Program-made: the position numbers and the translations under genes
Shown here: in pieces, positions 27,075-36,208 of the stretch
How the letters are laid out: every line of letters starts with the position of its first letter
How positions within the stretch are numbered: position 1 is the first letter of the stretch
Assembly (NCBI RefSeq): GCF_004358345.1
Contig: NZ_CP037952.1
Location: 2,418,001-2,482,000, forward strand
Direction: 5' to 3'
From: Parashewanella spongiae
GTDB taxonomy: Bacteria > Pseudomonadota > Gammaproteobacteria > Enterobacterales > Shewanellaceae
DNA: 64,000 nt
The notes under the pieces: model-generated
Databases searched by the model: none
Seen by the model: the letters and a program-made list of their open reading frames with translations, nothing else
What the model was told of the DNA's origin: nothing

Positions 27075-27341
27075 TCACTTTAAAGCTGGTATTAATTCAT
27101 CTGGAGCAAGCACTGAAATATTGCGTGGCGTTTTAGGTTTCTTTCTAATTAACCCTTTATTTTCCAGTGTCTTTATCATTTGATTAACGGTCGGTGGGGT
27201 AACGTCAAAATACTCTTGAAAATCCGTGTGTGCAGGCGGGATTTTATTTACCTTTATGTACATTTTTATGAACGCTAAATACTGACCTTGTTTCTCTGTA
27301 AATGGTACTTTCTCTGACGCTGGGATCGACATATTTCTCAT
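27075..27341 (-). CDS. LexA-like winged-helix DNA-binding protein
   Basis: 88-aa protein resembling the N-terminal DNA-binding domain of LexA without its peptidase domain: F-T-E-K-Q-G-Q-Y-L-A-F-I near the start, N-K-I-P-P-A-H-T-D-F for the helix 1-2 turn, then T-P-P-T-V-N-Q-M-I-K-T-L-E-N-K-G-L-I as recognition helix and wing. It lies inside the IS630 inverted repeats, divergent from the transposase with about 40 bp between their starts, so it could repress transposase transcription. MarR-type is the alternative. Confidence 0.7.
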   Translation of the reverse strand: MRNMSIPASEKVPFTEKQGQYLAFIKMYIKVNKIPPAHTDFQEYFDVTPPTVNQMIKTLENKGLIRKKPKTPRNISVLAPDELIPALK

Positions 27342-27384
27342 TTTGTGATCAATTATGGTAATTGTTAACTACTTCCATAATGCC

Positions 27385-28506
27385 ATGAACATCAAATATT
27401 TAGTAGAGCTTTCAAACGAAGAGGAATCGTCCCTAGTCGACTTGATAGCAAAGGGGAAAACATCTGCTAGAAAATTGAAACGAGCCAACATCTTGCTCAT
27501 GTCGAACAATAGAATGAGTCAAGATAAAGAAATATCTTCAGCGCTTAATGTTGGTACAGCAACCATTTATAGAACAAAGAAACAGTTTGTTGAGGAAGGT
27601 CTTGAAGCGGCTCTGAATGAAGGAGCCCGAAGCGGTATGCCTCGTTGTTTAGATGGTAAGCAAGAAGCCTTGCTTATTGCCTTAGCCTGTAGCAAACCAC
27701 CAGAAGAACTTTGTCGATGGACACTGAGTTTAATCACAGAAAAACTTGTAGCCTTAACTGAACTCGATGCAGTTTCGACAGAAACCGTACGAAGACGTTT
27801 TAAAGAAAATGACTTGAAGCCATGGCAGAAAAAAATGTGGTGTGTTGGCAATATGAATGCAAATTATATTGCACAAATGGAACATATTTTAGATGTTTAT
27901 GCACGCCCTGAAAATTCAGCTGAGCCAATTGTTAATTTTGACGAAGCGATGAAGCAATTGGTTTCAGATATTGCACCACCATCCCCAGTCAAATCAGGGC
28001 AACCAGCCAGAATCGATTATGAATATAAGCGAATTAGCGTGGCTAATATTTTCATGTTTTTTGACCGGCATCGAGGCTGGAGGAAAGCCAAGGCAACACA
28101 GAGTAAAACAGCAGTCGATTTCGCTCAGTGCATGAAAGAACTTGTAGATGAACACTATCCGGATGCACGTAAAATCCATGTGGTCATGGATAATTACACG
28201 ACACATACGGCAGGCTCGTTATACAAGGCATTTAAGCCAGAAGAGGCGCTGAGGATTTTGAACAAACTTGAATTTCATTTCACGCCTAAGCATGCCAGTT
28301 GGTTAAACATGGTTGAAATAGAAATCGGTAATATGAACCAACAATGCTTAGACCGTCGCATAGAAAGTTGGGAAATACTGCACAAAGAACTTGCGGCTTG
28401 GGAGAAACGAAGAAACGATGCACAGGCAAGCATAAATTGGATGTTTAATGTCGACGGCGCACGTGAAAAATTCACGAAAGCCTATGCAAGTCTCAATCAA
28501 TCATAA
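27385..28506 (+). CDS. IS630-family transposase
   Basis: 373-aa transposase of the IS630-Tc1-mariner group. The N-terminal HTH (K-E-I-S-S-A-L-N-V-G-T-A-T-I-Y-R-T-K) is followed by the DDE catalytic core: N-F-D-E-A, V-M-D-N-Y-T-T-H and N-M-V-E-I-E-I-G. The ATG at 27385 is favoured over 27355, which adds ten unlikely residues. The frame is complete. It shares the overall plan, but not close sequence, with the second IS630 at 33.6 kb. Confidence 0.92.
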   Translation: MNIKYLVELSNEEESSLVDLIAKGKTSARKLKRANILLMSNNRMSQDKEISSALNVGTATIYRTKKQFVEEGLEAALNEGARSGMPRCLDGKQEALLIALACSKPPEELCRWTLSLITEKLVALTELDAVSTETVRRRFKENDLKPWQKKMWCVGNMNANYIAQMEHILDVYARPENSAEPIVNFDEAMKQLVSDIAPPSPVKSGQPARIDYEYKRISVANIFMFFDRHRGWRKAKATQSKTAVDFAQCMKELVDEHYPDARKIHVVMDNYTTHTAGSLYKAFKPEEALRILNKLEFHFTPKHASWLNMVEIEIGNMNQQCLDRRIESWEILHKELAAWEKRRNDAQASINWMFNVDGAREKFTKAYASLNQS

Positions 28507-28625
28507 CTTTTGTGTCGAGGTACTAGGTGTCACCAGACATTAAAGTTTGAAACTTTTATCGATCAAAATCGCATTCATGCCATGCCGATAAGGACATCGG
28601 ACACAATAAAAATTAAAATTTTTAT

Positions 28626-28655
28626 AAAAAACTCGGCCGCAAGCAACCGAGTTTT
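28626..28655. terminator. Hairpin at the IS200 right end
   Basis: Arms AAAACTCGG and CCGAGTTTT around a short loop, with A/T runs on both sides. It overlaps the end of the IS200 transposase gene, so it may serve as the subterminal recognition hairpin of the element, as a bidirectional terminator, or as both. Confidence 0.65.
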
Positions 28656-29100
28656 AGAAAAGCCCAAGTTGATCCGCACTTTTCTCTTTTTTATCTAATT
28701 CCGACAATTGATCCTGAACATACTTTCGTATGACCTCTTCAGTAGCGTTTCCTATAGTTTCGACAACATAACTTTGTATCCAAAGCTTACCTCCCCAAAA
28801 GTAACGCCTTTTTATATCTGGGTAACGCTTGAAGAATTCTCTCGCTGAAATACTTTTGATTATTTGCATGACATCGCTTGGCGATATCTTCGGCTGACCT
28901 CTAATGACCATGTGGATATGATCAACTGGAATTTCTAGTTCAACTATATCAATGTCATAGTAGTCGTAACCAATTTTATAAATAATTGATTTTAAGCCTT
29001 CACGATAAGGCTCTATAAATACTTTGCGCCGATATTTTGGTATCCATACAAAGTGATACATTAATCGGTATACGTGATGTGAATTTCTTTGAAGTTCCAT
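28654..29100 (-). CDS. tnpA: IS200/IS605-type transposase TnpA
   Basis: About 148-aa Y1 HUH single-strand transposase. The HUH motif is in V-D-H-I-H-M-V, and the catalytic Tyr is probably that of I-R-K-Y-V-Q-D-Q-L near residue 135. The family opening H-H-V-Y-R-L-M-Y-H-F-V-W-I-P-K-Y-R is intact. ATG at 29100 is preferred over TTG 29106. No TnpB accompanies it, as in IS200. Upstream (29118-29165) two GC-rich hairpins (GACCGAGCTTCGCCCAGTC and GGGGGCAAGCCCCC) are candidates for the left end. Confidence 0.9.
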   Translation of the reverse strand: MELQRNSHHVYRLMYHFVWIPKYRRKVFIEPYREGLKSIIYKIGYDYYDIDIVELEIPVDHIHMVIRGQPKISPSDVMQIIKSISAREFFKRYPDIKRRYFWGGKLWIQSYVVETIGNATEEVIRKYVQDQLSELDKKEKSADQLGLF

Positions 29101-29288
29101 ATACAAGATAATATAGACCGAGCTTCGCCCAGTCTACACTATCCAGCACGGGGGCAAGCCCCCGAGATTTTCGCTACGCGCGTTAAATTTAATGCCGATA
29201 AAGTACGCAATAAAACAATAAAGATTGAAACGTTTCGGGGCAGAAGTTAGCCAGCTGTTCAAGCTAGCAAGGGTTTGGACAATTCCGT

Positions 29289-29428
29289 GTTTCGGTTTCA
29301 GTTCATAATCAACAGATTGCATTAGAAAAAGTATCTCTAAAATCAAATTATAAATATCAAATTGCTGAAAGCCACTACTAGCCCTAAAAATACAACTTAG
29401 AGCTTACAACGCTCGAAGTGCGCACAAA
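29289..29428 (+). repeat. ~125-bp dispersed repeat, copy 2
   Basis: Direct repeat of 23778-23912, from GTTTCGGTTTC through GCTTACAAC to CGAAGTGCGCAC. It is followed by GGTGGTTATGGTAA at 29430, a motif that recurs at 30066 after the next gene. Confidence 0.75.
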
Positions 29429-29548
29429 AGGTGGTTATGGTAAATAAAACCTGAATTAACATATGAAGTTAGAAAACTCTATTAATTTTCAATTTTTAAT
29501 TTTATTATCTTTTTGAGCTTTTCTATAAAAATAATCAGGATGATAATA

Positions 29549-29977
29549 ATGAAAAAAACGATACTTATGAGTTTGCTATTAGTTAGTTCGTTCCCTAGTT
29601 TGGCTGAAACAAAAAATACTATTGGGATCGGATATCAGTATGGTGGAGTATTTGGGTATAAATTTAGTTCAATAAACAATAACAACATTTATTTTATATC
29701 AGCTGGATTAGTTGGTGGTGCAGCAGGTTATCAATTACTACTTGATGGAGAAAAAAAGCATTCTATTGGTATTGCTCTGGGCTCTGAAGTGCTTACAAGT
29801 GAAAAGGGATTTGGATTAGCAACATACAACTATTATTCTCAAGGTGTTAATAAATCTGGATTCGTTTTCGGTTTAGGTATAGGTGTAAGACGTGAAGATG
29901 AAGGTGGTGTTTTCGGCAGTTATGGGAAAGTTGAAAGTAAGTTCACCGCCGATGTTAACTTAGGCTATCAATTTTAG
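29549..29977 (+). CDS. Small secreted/outer-membrane-like protein
   Basis: 142-aa protein with a clear signal peptide (M-K-K-T-I-L-M-S-L-L-L-V, cut after P-S-L-A). The mature part is Gly- and aromatic-rich with alternating strands (I-G-I-G-Y-Q-Y-G-G-V-F-G-Y) and ends N-L-G-Y-Q-F, the terminal Phe typical of outer-membrane beta-barrels. No family recognised. ATG at 29549 has AGGA eight bases upstream; 29513 would add non-signal residues. Flanked by GGTGGTTATGGTAA motifs on both sides, so it may have arrived as a unit. Confidence 0.7.
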   Translation: MKKTILMSLLLVSSFPSLAETKNTIGIGYQYGGVFGYKFSSINNNNIYFISAGLVGGAAGYQLLLDGEKKHSIGIALGSEVLTSEKGFGLATYNYYSQGVNKSGFVFGLGIGVRREDEGGVFGSYGKVESKFTADVNLGYQF

Positions 29978-30011
29978 TTCAGTTAAAGGTAGAGCTAATA
30001 GCCTTGTAACC

Positions 30012-30050
30012 AATCTACATCAATGCTACTAGATTGCTCTGATGTAGATT
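30012..30050 (+). terminator. Hairpin after the barrel-like gene
   Basis: Arms AATCTACATCA and TGATGTAGATT with a ~17-base loop, 35 bases after the stop. There is no T-run, so it may be an RNA stabiliser or a repeat boundary rather than a true terminator. Confidence 0.45.
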
Positions 30051-30096
30051 AAGAGCTTGCAAACATAGGTGGTTATGGTAACTGACCGTTTTCAAG

Positions 30097-30579
30097 TCAA
30101 TTTAAAAACAGTATCATTGCCATTTTCTGATCGGATGCCTTTATAAATGCGCTTCTAACATCATTATAAAAAGTAGAAACGTAATCCAAAGTTTCTATAT
30201 TATCATCCCAAAGTTGAGGGTAAATATCATGTTTAATTAACTCTTCACTATTGAATTTAGCTCTAAAATCTTTTTCCTCAATTTTTGTAAGAGCATTTGA
30301 AACTTCACTGACTTGTTTAGGTAAAAGTGAACGAGCAGGGCCATAGCCTATATCTTCTTCACTAATTTGCTCCCCGCCCAGCACAACATTAAACAAAGGC
30401 TCTATACCTTCCCATTTCCTTTCATTCAGAGTGTAATGAATTGCATGCCAAGCTTTATCTATTTCTATTATTTCTTCTTCTTTTTCTTCGTATAAAAAAT
30501 CAGATAATAGGTCAGGGTCATCCAAAAGCTTGTTTAGATCTTCTTCTGTTACTGGAAGGTAGTTTCCATTCATTGACAT
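30097..30579 (-). CDS. DUF1877 (YfbM-like) protein
   Basis: 160-aa cytoplasmic protein of the YfbM/DUF1877 family. Recognisable blocks are M-S-M-N-G-N-Y at the N-terminus, I-D-K-A-W-H-A-I-H-Y-T-L near residues 40-51, L-G-G-E-Q-I-S-E-E-D-I-G-Y-G-P-A-R near 67-83, and a C-terminal helix. The family is widespread and uncharacterised, often found in accessory regions and sometimes discussed with toxin-immunity loci. No toxin partner is visible here. It stands alone. Confidence 0.88.
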   Translation of the reverse strand: MSMNGNYLPVTEEDLNKLLDDPDLLSDFLYEEKEEEIIEIDKAWHAIHYTLNERKWEGIEPLFNVVLGGEQISEEDIGYGPARSLLPKQVSEVSNALTKIEEKDFRAKFNSEELIKHDIYPQLWDDNIETLDYVSTFYNDVRSAFIKASDQKMAMILFLN

Positions 30580-30999
30580 GCGACTAATTATCCTTGATGT
30601 ATAGCTTTTTTAATCATGATCTAGCTCATTGATATTTTAAAATCATAACTTAATTGTAGTTTTTGTGTAAACAGACTGGCGAGCCACCTCACAAGTCATA
30701 ATTACGACCATATACCATAACGCCTGGACGCATAACCAGAAAGTAACTTCGAGTTAAATCATCGCTAACATCACAAAAGAACATATTATCATGACGAAAA
30801 ATGGCTGGTTTAAGTCAGTTAACAAATGGTGATTTTCACTACATCAGCACTTGAAGCAAATTTATAGCACGAACCGCTATAAAAGTTAATAATTAGGGCT
30901 GCTATGTCATAAAATAGTCGAGCCCAAAAACATGATTTTTAACAAGTAAACATTAGAAATAGTATTGCTATGGATGGGCGTTGCCAGCACGAAAAGGGG
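30580..30999. other. Intergenic region upstream of the PPR locus
   Basis: About 420 bp with stops in all frames and no recognisable RNA or promoter. It includes short AT-rich stretches but is not part of the duplicated unit that starts near 31000. Confidence 0.4.
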
Positions 31000-31236
31000 C
31001 AAAAATGCGCCAGCCGACCAAGTTGGCAAGGGAGGGACAAAACCAATTTACGCTCAATTTCATTATCTTTTGTTTAAGTCTGAGGTGCAACTATGAGCTA
31101 CCAAACGGCTCCCCTGTGCGGTGGATAAATTTCTGTTATACATTTATAGAATGCCTTAAAGCTGAATAATTTTGTATTTATCTTTTCAGTGCGTTATTTC
31201 TTAGCTTGTTAATTCACTCACTTATTGAGTAATGTG

Positions 31237-33585
31237 ATGGCGACAGTGCGCACTTCTGCTGAGCATGAATCAATATATAGATTCATGCTTAAAAGTCTCC
31301 AAGAATACCCAAGCGAAGCCATATCCTATCTGAACTTTGAGGTTTCAAGGTTTGATGGTGATGAAAACTTACAACAGTGTTATCAATTATTAAGCAAAAC
31401 CGATAGACAAAAGTTGTATGATTTTTTCAACAAGGAACCATCGTCGACTCGCTCTAACTCTCGCACACGAGAGGCTCATTATTGTAAGAAGCCAAGTAAT
31501 GCTTACCGACGTTTTGCAACCGAGCACCGCTCCATTACTCCAAAATCGAGCACTCAGTATCCCAAGCAAATACAGCAATCACCTTCCTCCCCTAATTCCT
31601 TTTTTACTCAGACCAGTGCGCTTATTCACTCTTGGAAACTTAAACAGAAAAGCAAAAATCAACTGGGTATTGATTTAAATGCATTAATTGGTAGTTGCGC
31701 TAAACTTTCGCAGCTTATTGAAATCATTCACAGCCTAAAAAACGACAAACGGGTCATGGAAACATCATGGGACATAAGGTTAATCCATAAACTTTTACAC
31801 AAAGCGGCCGAGTTTTCTGACAGTCGTTCATCTAATTTCGACGGCATTTTTAGTGACATAATACGATTAAAATCGTCCTATGACGAGAAAACATGCACGC
31901 TATTACTGAAACTAATTAAGTTAAATTTAAATTTTTCAGATGCCAAAAGATTGGTACTAGGCAATGCAGCAGTAGCCAGCTTAATGCATCAGTGGTGCAT
32001 CAAGCCTGATGTTGCCATTTACAGTGCTTTTATCACGGTATGCGCTAAAACTGGCCATTTTGATAGTGCTTGGCAACTGGTGTGTGGTGATAAGCCCGTG
32101 ATGGCACCTCATTTGTCATTAAAGGCTAATCAAATCACCTGCATTAATTTGCTGACGGCTTGCGCTGAAATTGAGCGTTTTACAGAAGCCAAGTCATTGG
32201 TGTTGGGCGATGGCGCTGCAGCCAGCTTAATGCAGCAGTGGGACATCAAGCCTAATGTTGCCATTTACAATGCCTTTATCACGGTATGCGCTAAAACTTG
32301 CCAGTTTGATAGTGCTTGGCAACTGGTGTATGGTGATAAGCCCATGATGGCACCTCACTTGTCATTAAACCCCAATCAAATCACTTGCATAAATTTGCTG
32401 ACGGCCTGCGTTGAAACGGGGCGTTATGCAGAAGCCAAATCATTGGTGTTAGACGATAGCGACACAGATACAGCTAGCTTAATGCAACAATGGGGCATCA
32501 AGCCTAATGTTTCCATTTACAATGCCTTTATCACGGTATGCGCTAAAACGAGCCAATTTGATAGTGCTTGGCAACTGGTGTGTGGTAATAAGCCCGTGAT
32601 GGCACCTCATCTACCATTAAAGGTAGATTCAATCACCTGCATGAATTTGCTAATGGTCTGCGCTGAAACGAGCCGTCATGCAGAAGCCAAATCATTGGTG
32701 TTGGGCGATGGCGATACAGCTACAGCCAGCTTAATACAACAATGGGGTATCAAGCCTGATGTTGCCATTTACAGTGCCTTTATCACGGTATGCGCTAAAA
32801 CAGGCCTGTTTGATAGCGCTTGGCAACTGGTGTGTGGTGATAAGCCCGTGATAGCACCTCATCTACCACTAAAGGCAGATTCAATCACTTGCATGAATTT
32901 GCTGACAGCCTGCGCTGAAACGGGGCATTACGCAGAAGCCAAATCATTGGTGTTGGGCGATACAGATACTGCCAGCTTAATGCAGCAGTGGGACATCAAG
33001 CCTAATGTTGCCATTTACAGTGCCTTTATCACGGTATGCGCTAAAACTGGCCAGTTTGATAGTGCTTGGCAACTGGTGTGTGGTGACAAGCCCGTGATGG
33101 CACCTCATTTGCCATTAAAAGCCAATCAAATCACCTGCATGAATTTGCTGGCTGCCTGCGCTGAAGCGGGGCGTTATGCCGAAGCCAAATCATTGGTGTT
33201 GGGTGATAGCGATACAGCCAGCTTAATGCGACAATGGGGCGTTGAGCCTAATGTTGCCATTTACAATGCCTTTATCACGGTATGCGCTAAAACAGGCCAG
33301 TTTGATAGTGCTTGGCGACTGGTATGTGGTGATAAGCTCGTGATGGCACCTCATCTACCACTAAAAGCCAATCTAATCACCTGCATGAATTTGCTGACGG
33401 CCTGCGCTGAAACGGGGCGTTATGCAGAAGCCAAATCATTGGTGTTGGGCGATGACGATGGCGATACAGCTACAGCTACAGCTAGCTTAATGCAGCAATG
33501 GGACATCAAGCCTGATGTTGCAATTTATAGCGCCTTTATCACGGTATGCGCTAAAACGGGGCAGTTTGATAGTGCTTGGCAACTA
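31237..33585 (+). pseudogene. Giant PPR-SMR protein copy 1, 5' part (interrupted)
   Basis: N-terminal ~180 residues of unknown fold, then tandem pentatricopeptide units. Each ~82-residue double unit has the form A-I-Y-x-A-F-I-T-V-C-A-K-T-G-x-F-D-S-A-W plus I-T-C-M-N-L-L-T-A-C-A-E-x-x-R-Y-A-E-A-K. Six units are complete and the seventh is cut by IS630 in W-Q-L-V. Reading on into the IS adds a short foreign tail ending at 33630. Joining 33585 to 35063 restores the frame (L-V-C-G-D-K-P). The same protein as the intact paralogue at 36209. A short secreted or truncated product may still be made. ATG 31237 is chosen; TTG 31225 is the alternative. Confidence 0.85.
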
Positions 33586-35062
33586 GTAGTCCATTCAAGA
33601 ACAAATAATGACCGAATGGTTATATCCTAACAACTCCTGAACACAAGAAACACTGGAGTTATTATGAGGGTTAAATACCACGTTCGTTTGAGTAATGAAG
33701 AACGTTCAATGCTTGAGGCTTTGATAAAGCAGAAGAAACCACGTGTTGCTCAACATAAGAAACGACACGCCCAAATTTTACTTGCTATTGATGAGAATAA
33801 TTCGCCACTGACCAATCAACAGATTGCTAAAGCACTAAACATCTCACCACTTGCAGTAACGAGCCTTAGAAAGCGTTTTGTCGAAGAAGGATTAGAAGTC
33901 GCTGTGAATAGCAAACACAGCCATCAAGGCCGCAGACGCATAATGGATAGCGAAGCCGAAGCACACCTAATTGCACTGGCCTGCTCTACGCCTCCTGAAG
34001 GACGTTGCCGTTGGACATTAAATCTTCTTAGAGACAAGATGATTGAACTCAAATATATCGATAACATATCAAGAACTTCTGTTCATTATGCGTTAAAAAA
34101 AATGAACTTAAACCATGGCTTAAAGAAGAGTGGTGTATACCTAAAGAGGAAAACGCTGCCTTCGTGAGTGCTATGGAAGATATATTAGAACTCTATAAAC
34201 TTCCTTACAATCCTAAGCGTCCTTTAGTATGCCTTGATGAAACCAGCAAACAACAAGTTAAAGAAGTTCGCAATCCGTTACCCTTAGTTTCAGGTTATCC
34301 AGAGCGATACGATACAGAGTATGAGCGTAACGGTGTCAGCAACCTGTTCATGATATTTGAGCCTTTAGCGGGCTGGCGACATGTTGAAGTCACTGAACAC
34401 AGAACGGCCATTGATTGGGCTCATCAAGTAAAAGCCTTAGTAGACGGGCGTTATAAGGACGCTGAGACAATTGTATTAGTTGAGGATAACTTGAATACTC
34501 ATACACCGGCTTCATTTTATAAGGCCTTCGAACCAGAAGAAGCTCGTAGGTTGATCAATAAAATAGAATTTCATTACACGCCAAAGCACGGAAGTTGGTT
34601 GGATATGGCTGAAATTGAATTAAGTATCTTGAGCAGGCAATGCTTAAACCGAAGAATACCCGATCAGGAAACACTAAATACTGAAGTCGAAGCCTGGGTT
34701 ACCGAGCGTAATGAGTCCAAGGCTAAGATGAACTGGCAGTTCACGACTGAGGAGGCACGTATAAAATTAAAGAAACTTTACCCCGTACTCCCAGAGTAAA
34801 GTGAGCCTTTTAACAGAAGTTCACTGATTAACGAAATCCAGTTACACATTCGTTAATCAAAGCATGAAAAGCTAGAATCCTACTGACTTGCCAAGGGGTG
34901 GGAGGAGGTGTTTTGTTCAGATATCACTTATTTGTCAATTGATTGTGAACAAAAGTTAAGTAAGAGTTTAAAACAATAAATATCGATATATGATTCTTAG
35001 CTCTCCTATGACTATGGTTTACCAGAACAGCTTTAACTGTAGAATTCATATGAATGGACTAC
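33586..35062 (+). mobile_element. IS630-family element inside PPR gene 1
   Basis: 1477 bp with perfect 12-bp ends GTAGTCCATTCA and TGAATGGACTAC, flanked by TA on both sides (33584-33585 and 35063-35064), as expected for IS630-Tc1-mariner. Its right 260 bp is non-coding and contains a hairpin (TGATTAACGAA/TTCGTTAATCA, about 34825-34858). Confidence 0.93.
33664..34799 (+). CDS. IS630-family transposase, split in two frames
   Basis: Two overlapping frames: 33664-34167 gives the HTH half (I-A-K-A-L-N-I-S-P-L-A-V-T-S-L-R-K-R) and 34164-34799 the DDE half (C-L-D-E-T-S-K-Q, V-E-D-N-L-N-T-H, D-M-A-E-I-E-L-S). The protein continues cleanly (L-K-P-W-L-K-E-E-W) if the ribosome slips by -1 at the A8 run 34095-34102. 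This may be programmed frameshifting, as in other IS families, or a decay mutation. The intact IS630 at 27.4 kb is one frame throughout. Confidence 0.85.
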
Positions 35063-35742
35063 TAGTGTGTGGTGATAAACCCGTGATGGCACCTCATCTA
35101 CCACTAAAGGCAGATTCAATCACCTGTCTGAGTTTGCTGGCTGCCTGCGCTGAAATGGAGCGTTTTACAGAAGCTAAATCATTGGTGTTGGGTGATGGCG
35201 ATACAGCAACAGCGACAGTCAGCTTAATGCAACAATGGGGCATCAAGCCTGATGTTGCCATTTACAATGCCTTTATTAAAGTATGTATTGAAGCAAAGGA
35301 ATTAGACACTGGAATAGGGTATTTAGAAAAAATAATGAACAAATGTAACATGAGTACTTTTTCACAAATACATGCTCAATTTGCGCCGCTTGAAAAAGAT
35401 AATTTCGCAAGCATGATTGATAAAGGGATAACAGAAGGAATATATAAAAAAAATGTTGGCTTAATCAATCATTGTATCGATTTGCATATGGATAAAATCT
35501 TCGAAGGAGATTCAGGTGATGGTACACATATTCGAGGTGTTCCATTAGCTTTCGCAAAACTATTATTTTGTTACCACAAACAAAACAATGAACCCAACAT
35601 AACATCGATCATAACTGGATACCATGGCAATAATACGTTAAAAAATGGAATGATAAGTTTTCTCAAAGATGAATTTGGACTTGAGTTTATCGAGGATGAA
35701 TTCAACTCAGGAATGATAGTATTGAGCAAGTCTGCCCATTAA
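35063..35742 (+). pseudogene. PPR-SMR protein copy 1, 3' part
   Basis: Continuation of the interrupted gene: the end of PPR unit 7, a last degenerate PPR (F-I-K-V-C-I-E-A-K-E-L-D), a helical linker and a C-terminal Smr-like domain. Smr signs are I-D-L-H-M-D-K (DLH motif), G-V-P-L-A-F-A-K-L-L, I-I-T-G-Y-H-G (TGxxG loop) and F-N-S-G-M-I-V-L. A start at 34990 inside the IS could give a 250-aa stand-alone product, but it would lack a known RBS. Confidence 0.8.
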
Positions 35743-35747
35743 CTGTA

Positions 35748-35925
35748 GTTGCTTGCATTTATAAATCGGTTTGCTCGCATTTATCCGTCATTTTCTGCTC
35801 ACAATAAATGACTTTATAAAAACGAGCTTGCTCACAATAATCGCTTTTATCAAATTAGTTGCTCAGATTAAGTAATTTAATAAAGCTATGTTGCTCACTT
35901 TAAATGATTCTATAAATGAACCAAT
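35748..35925 (+). repeat. Degenerate short tandem repeats after PPR gene 1
   Basis: About six imperfect units beginning TTGCTC(A/G)CA or similar and running through AATGATTTTATAAA, spaced roughly 22-35 bases (35748, 35770, 35795, 35829, 35859, 35891). The copy after PPR gene 2 has about four units, so unit number changes. Non-coding. The remaining bases to 36208 are the duplicated leader of gene 2. Confidence 0.6.
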
Positions 35926-36208
35926 TTAAATGAGATACAAATTAAATAATATCATATGGTTGACTCGTTTTTGGACAGAAATACGCTAGCCGACCAAGTT
36001 GGCAAGGGAGGAGCAAAACCAATTTACGCTCAATTTAATTATTTTTTTGAGTCTGAGATACAACTATGAGCTATGAAACGGCTCCCCTGTGCGGTGGATA
36101 ATTTTCTGTTATACATTTATAGAATGCCTTAAAGCTGAATATTTTTGAATTTATCTTTTCAGTGCGTTATTTCTTGCTTGTTAATTCACTCACTTATTGA
36201 GTAATGTG

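Larger units (their letters stand above)
27038..28527 (+). mobile_element. IS630-type element with passenger gene
   Basis: About 1.49 kb bounded by imperfect inverted repeats CCTAGTACCCAAACACA (27038-27054) and TGTGTCGAGGTACTAGG (28511-28527). It encloses an IS630 transposase and a divergent LexA-like gene. A TA is present on the left (27036-27037), but the expected TA is absent on the right (TG), so the right junction has changed or the ends are slightly off. The 26766-27037 stretch outside it shows nothing except the likely promoter of the oxygenase operon. Confidence 0.65.
31000..35975 (+). repeat. Tandem duplication, unit 1 (PPR gene copy 1 with flanks)
   Basis: The leader (GCCGACCAAGTTGGCAAGGG, then CGGCTCCCCTGTGCGGTGGA), the gene ends and the 3' flank up to TTGACTCGTTTTTGGACA all recur in unit 2. 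About 3.5 kb once the IS630 is removed. The shared 5' leader is near-identical for ~220 bp and probably contains the promoter. Confidence 0.85.

Noticed and set aside
28520-28530. TA target duplication at the right end of the first IS630
   Set aside because: The base pair after the inverted repeat is TG, so the duplication cannot be confirmed.
29134-29346. Minus-strand open frame of 70 codons
   Set aside because: Overlaps the IS200 left-end hairpins and the dispersed repeat; the peptide looks like translated repeat DNA.
30012-30085. Canonical integron attC site
   Set aside because: A hairpin and repeated motif are present, but the RYYYAAC/GTTRRRY core pair could not be aligned and no integrase is in the window.
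30981-31169. Plus-strand open frame of 62 codons ahead of PPR gene 1
   Set aside because: Sits in the duplicated leader but is not preserved as a frame in the second copy's leader.
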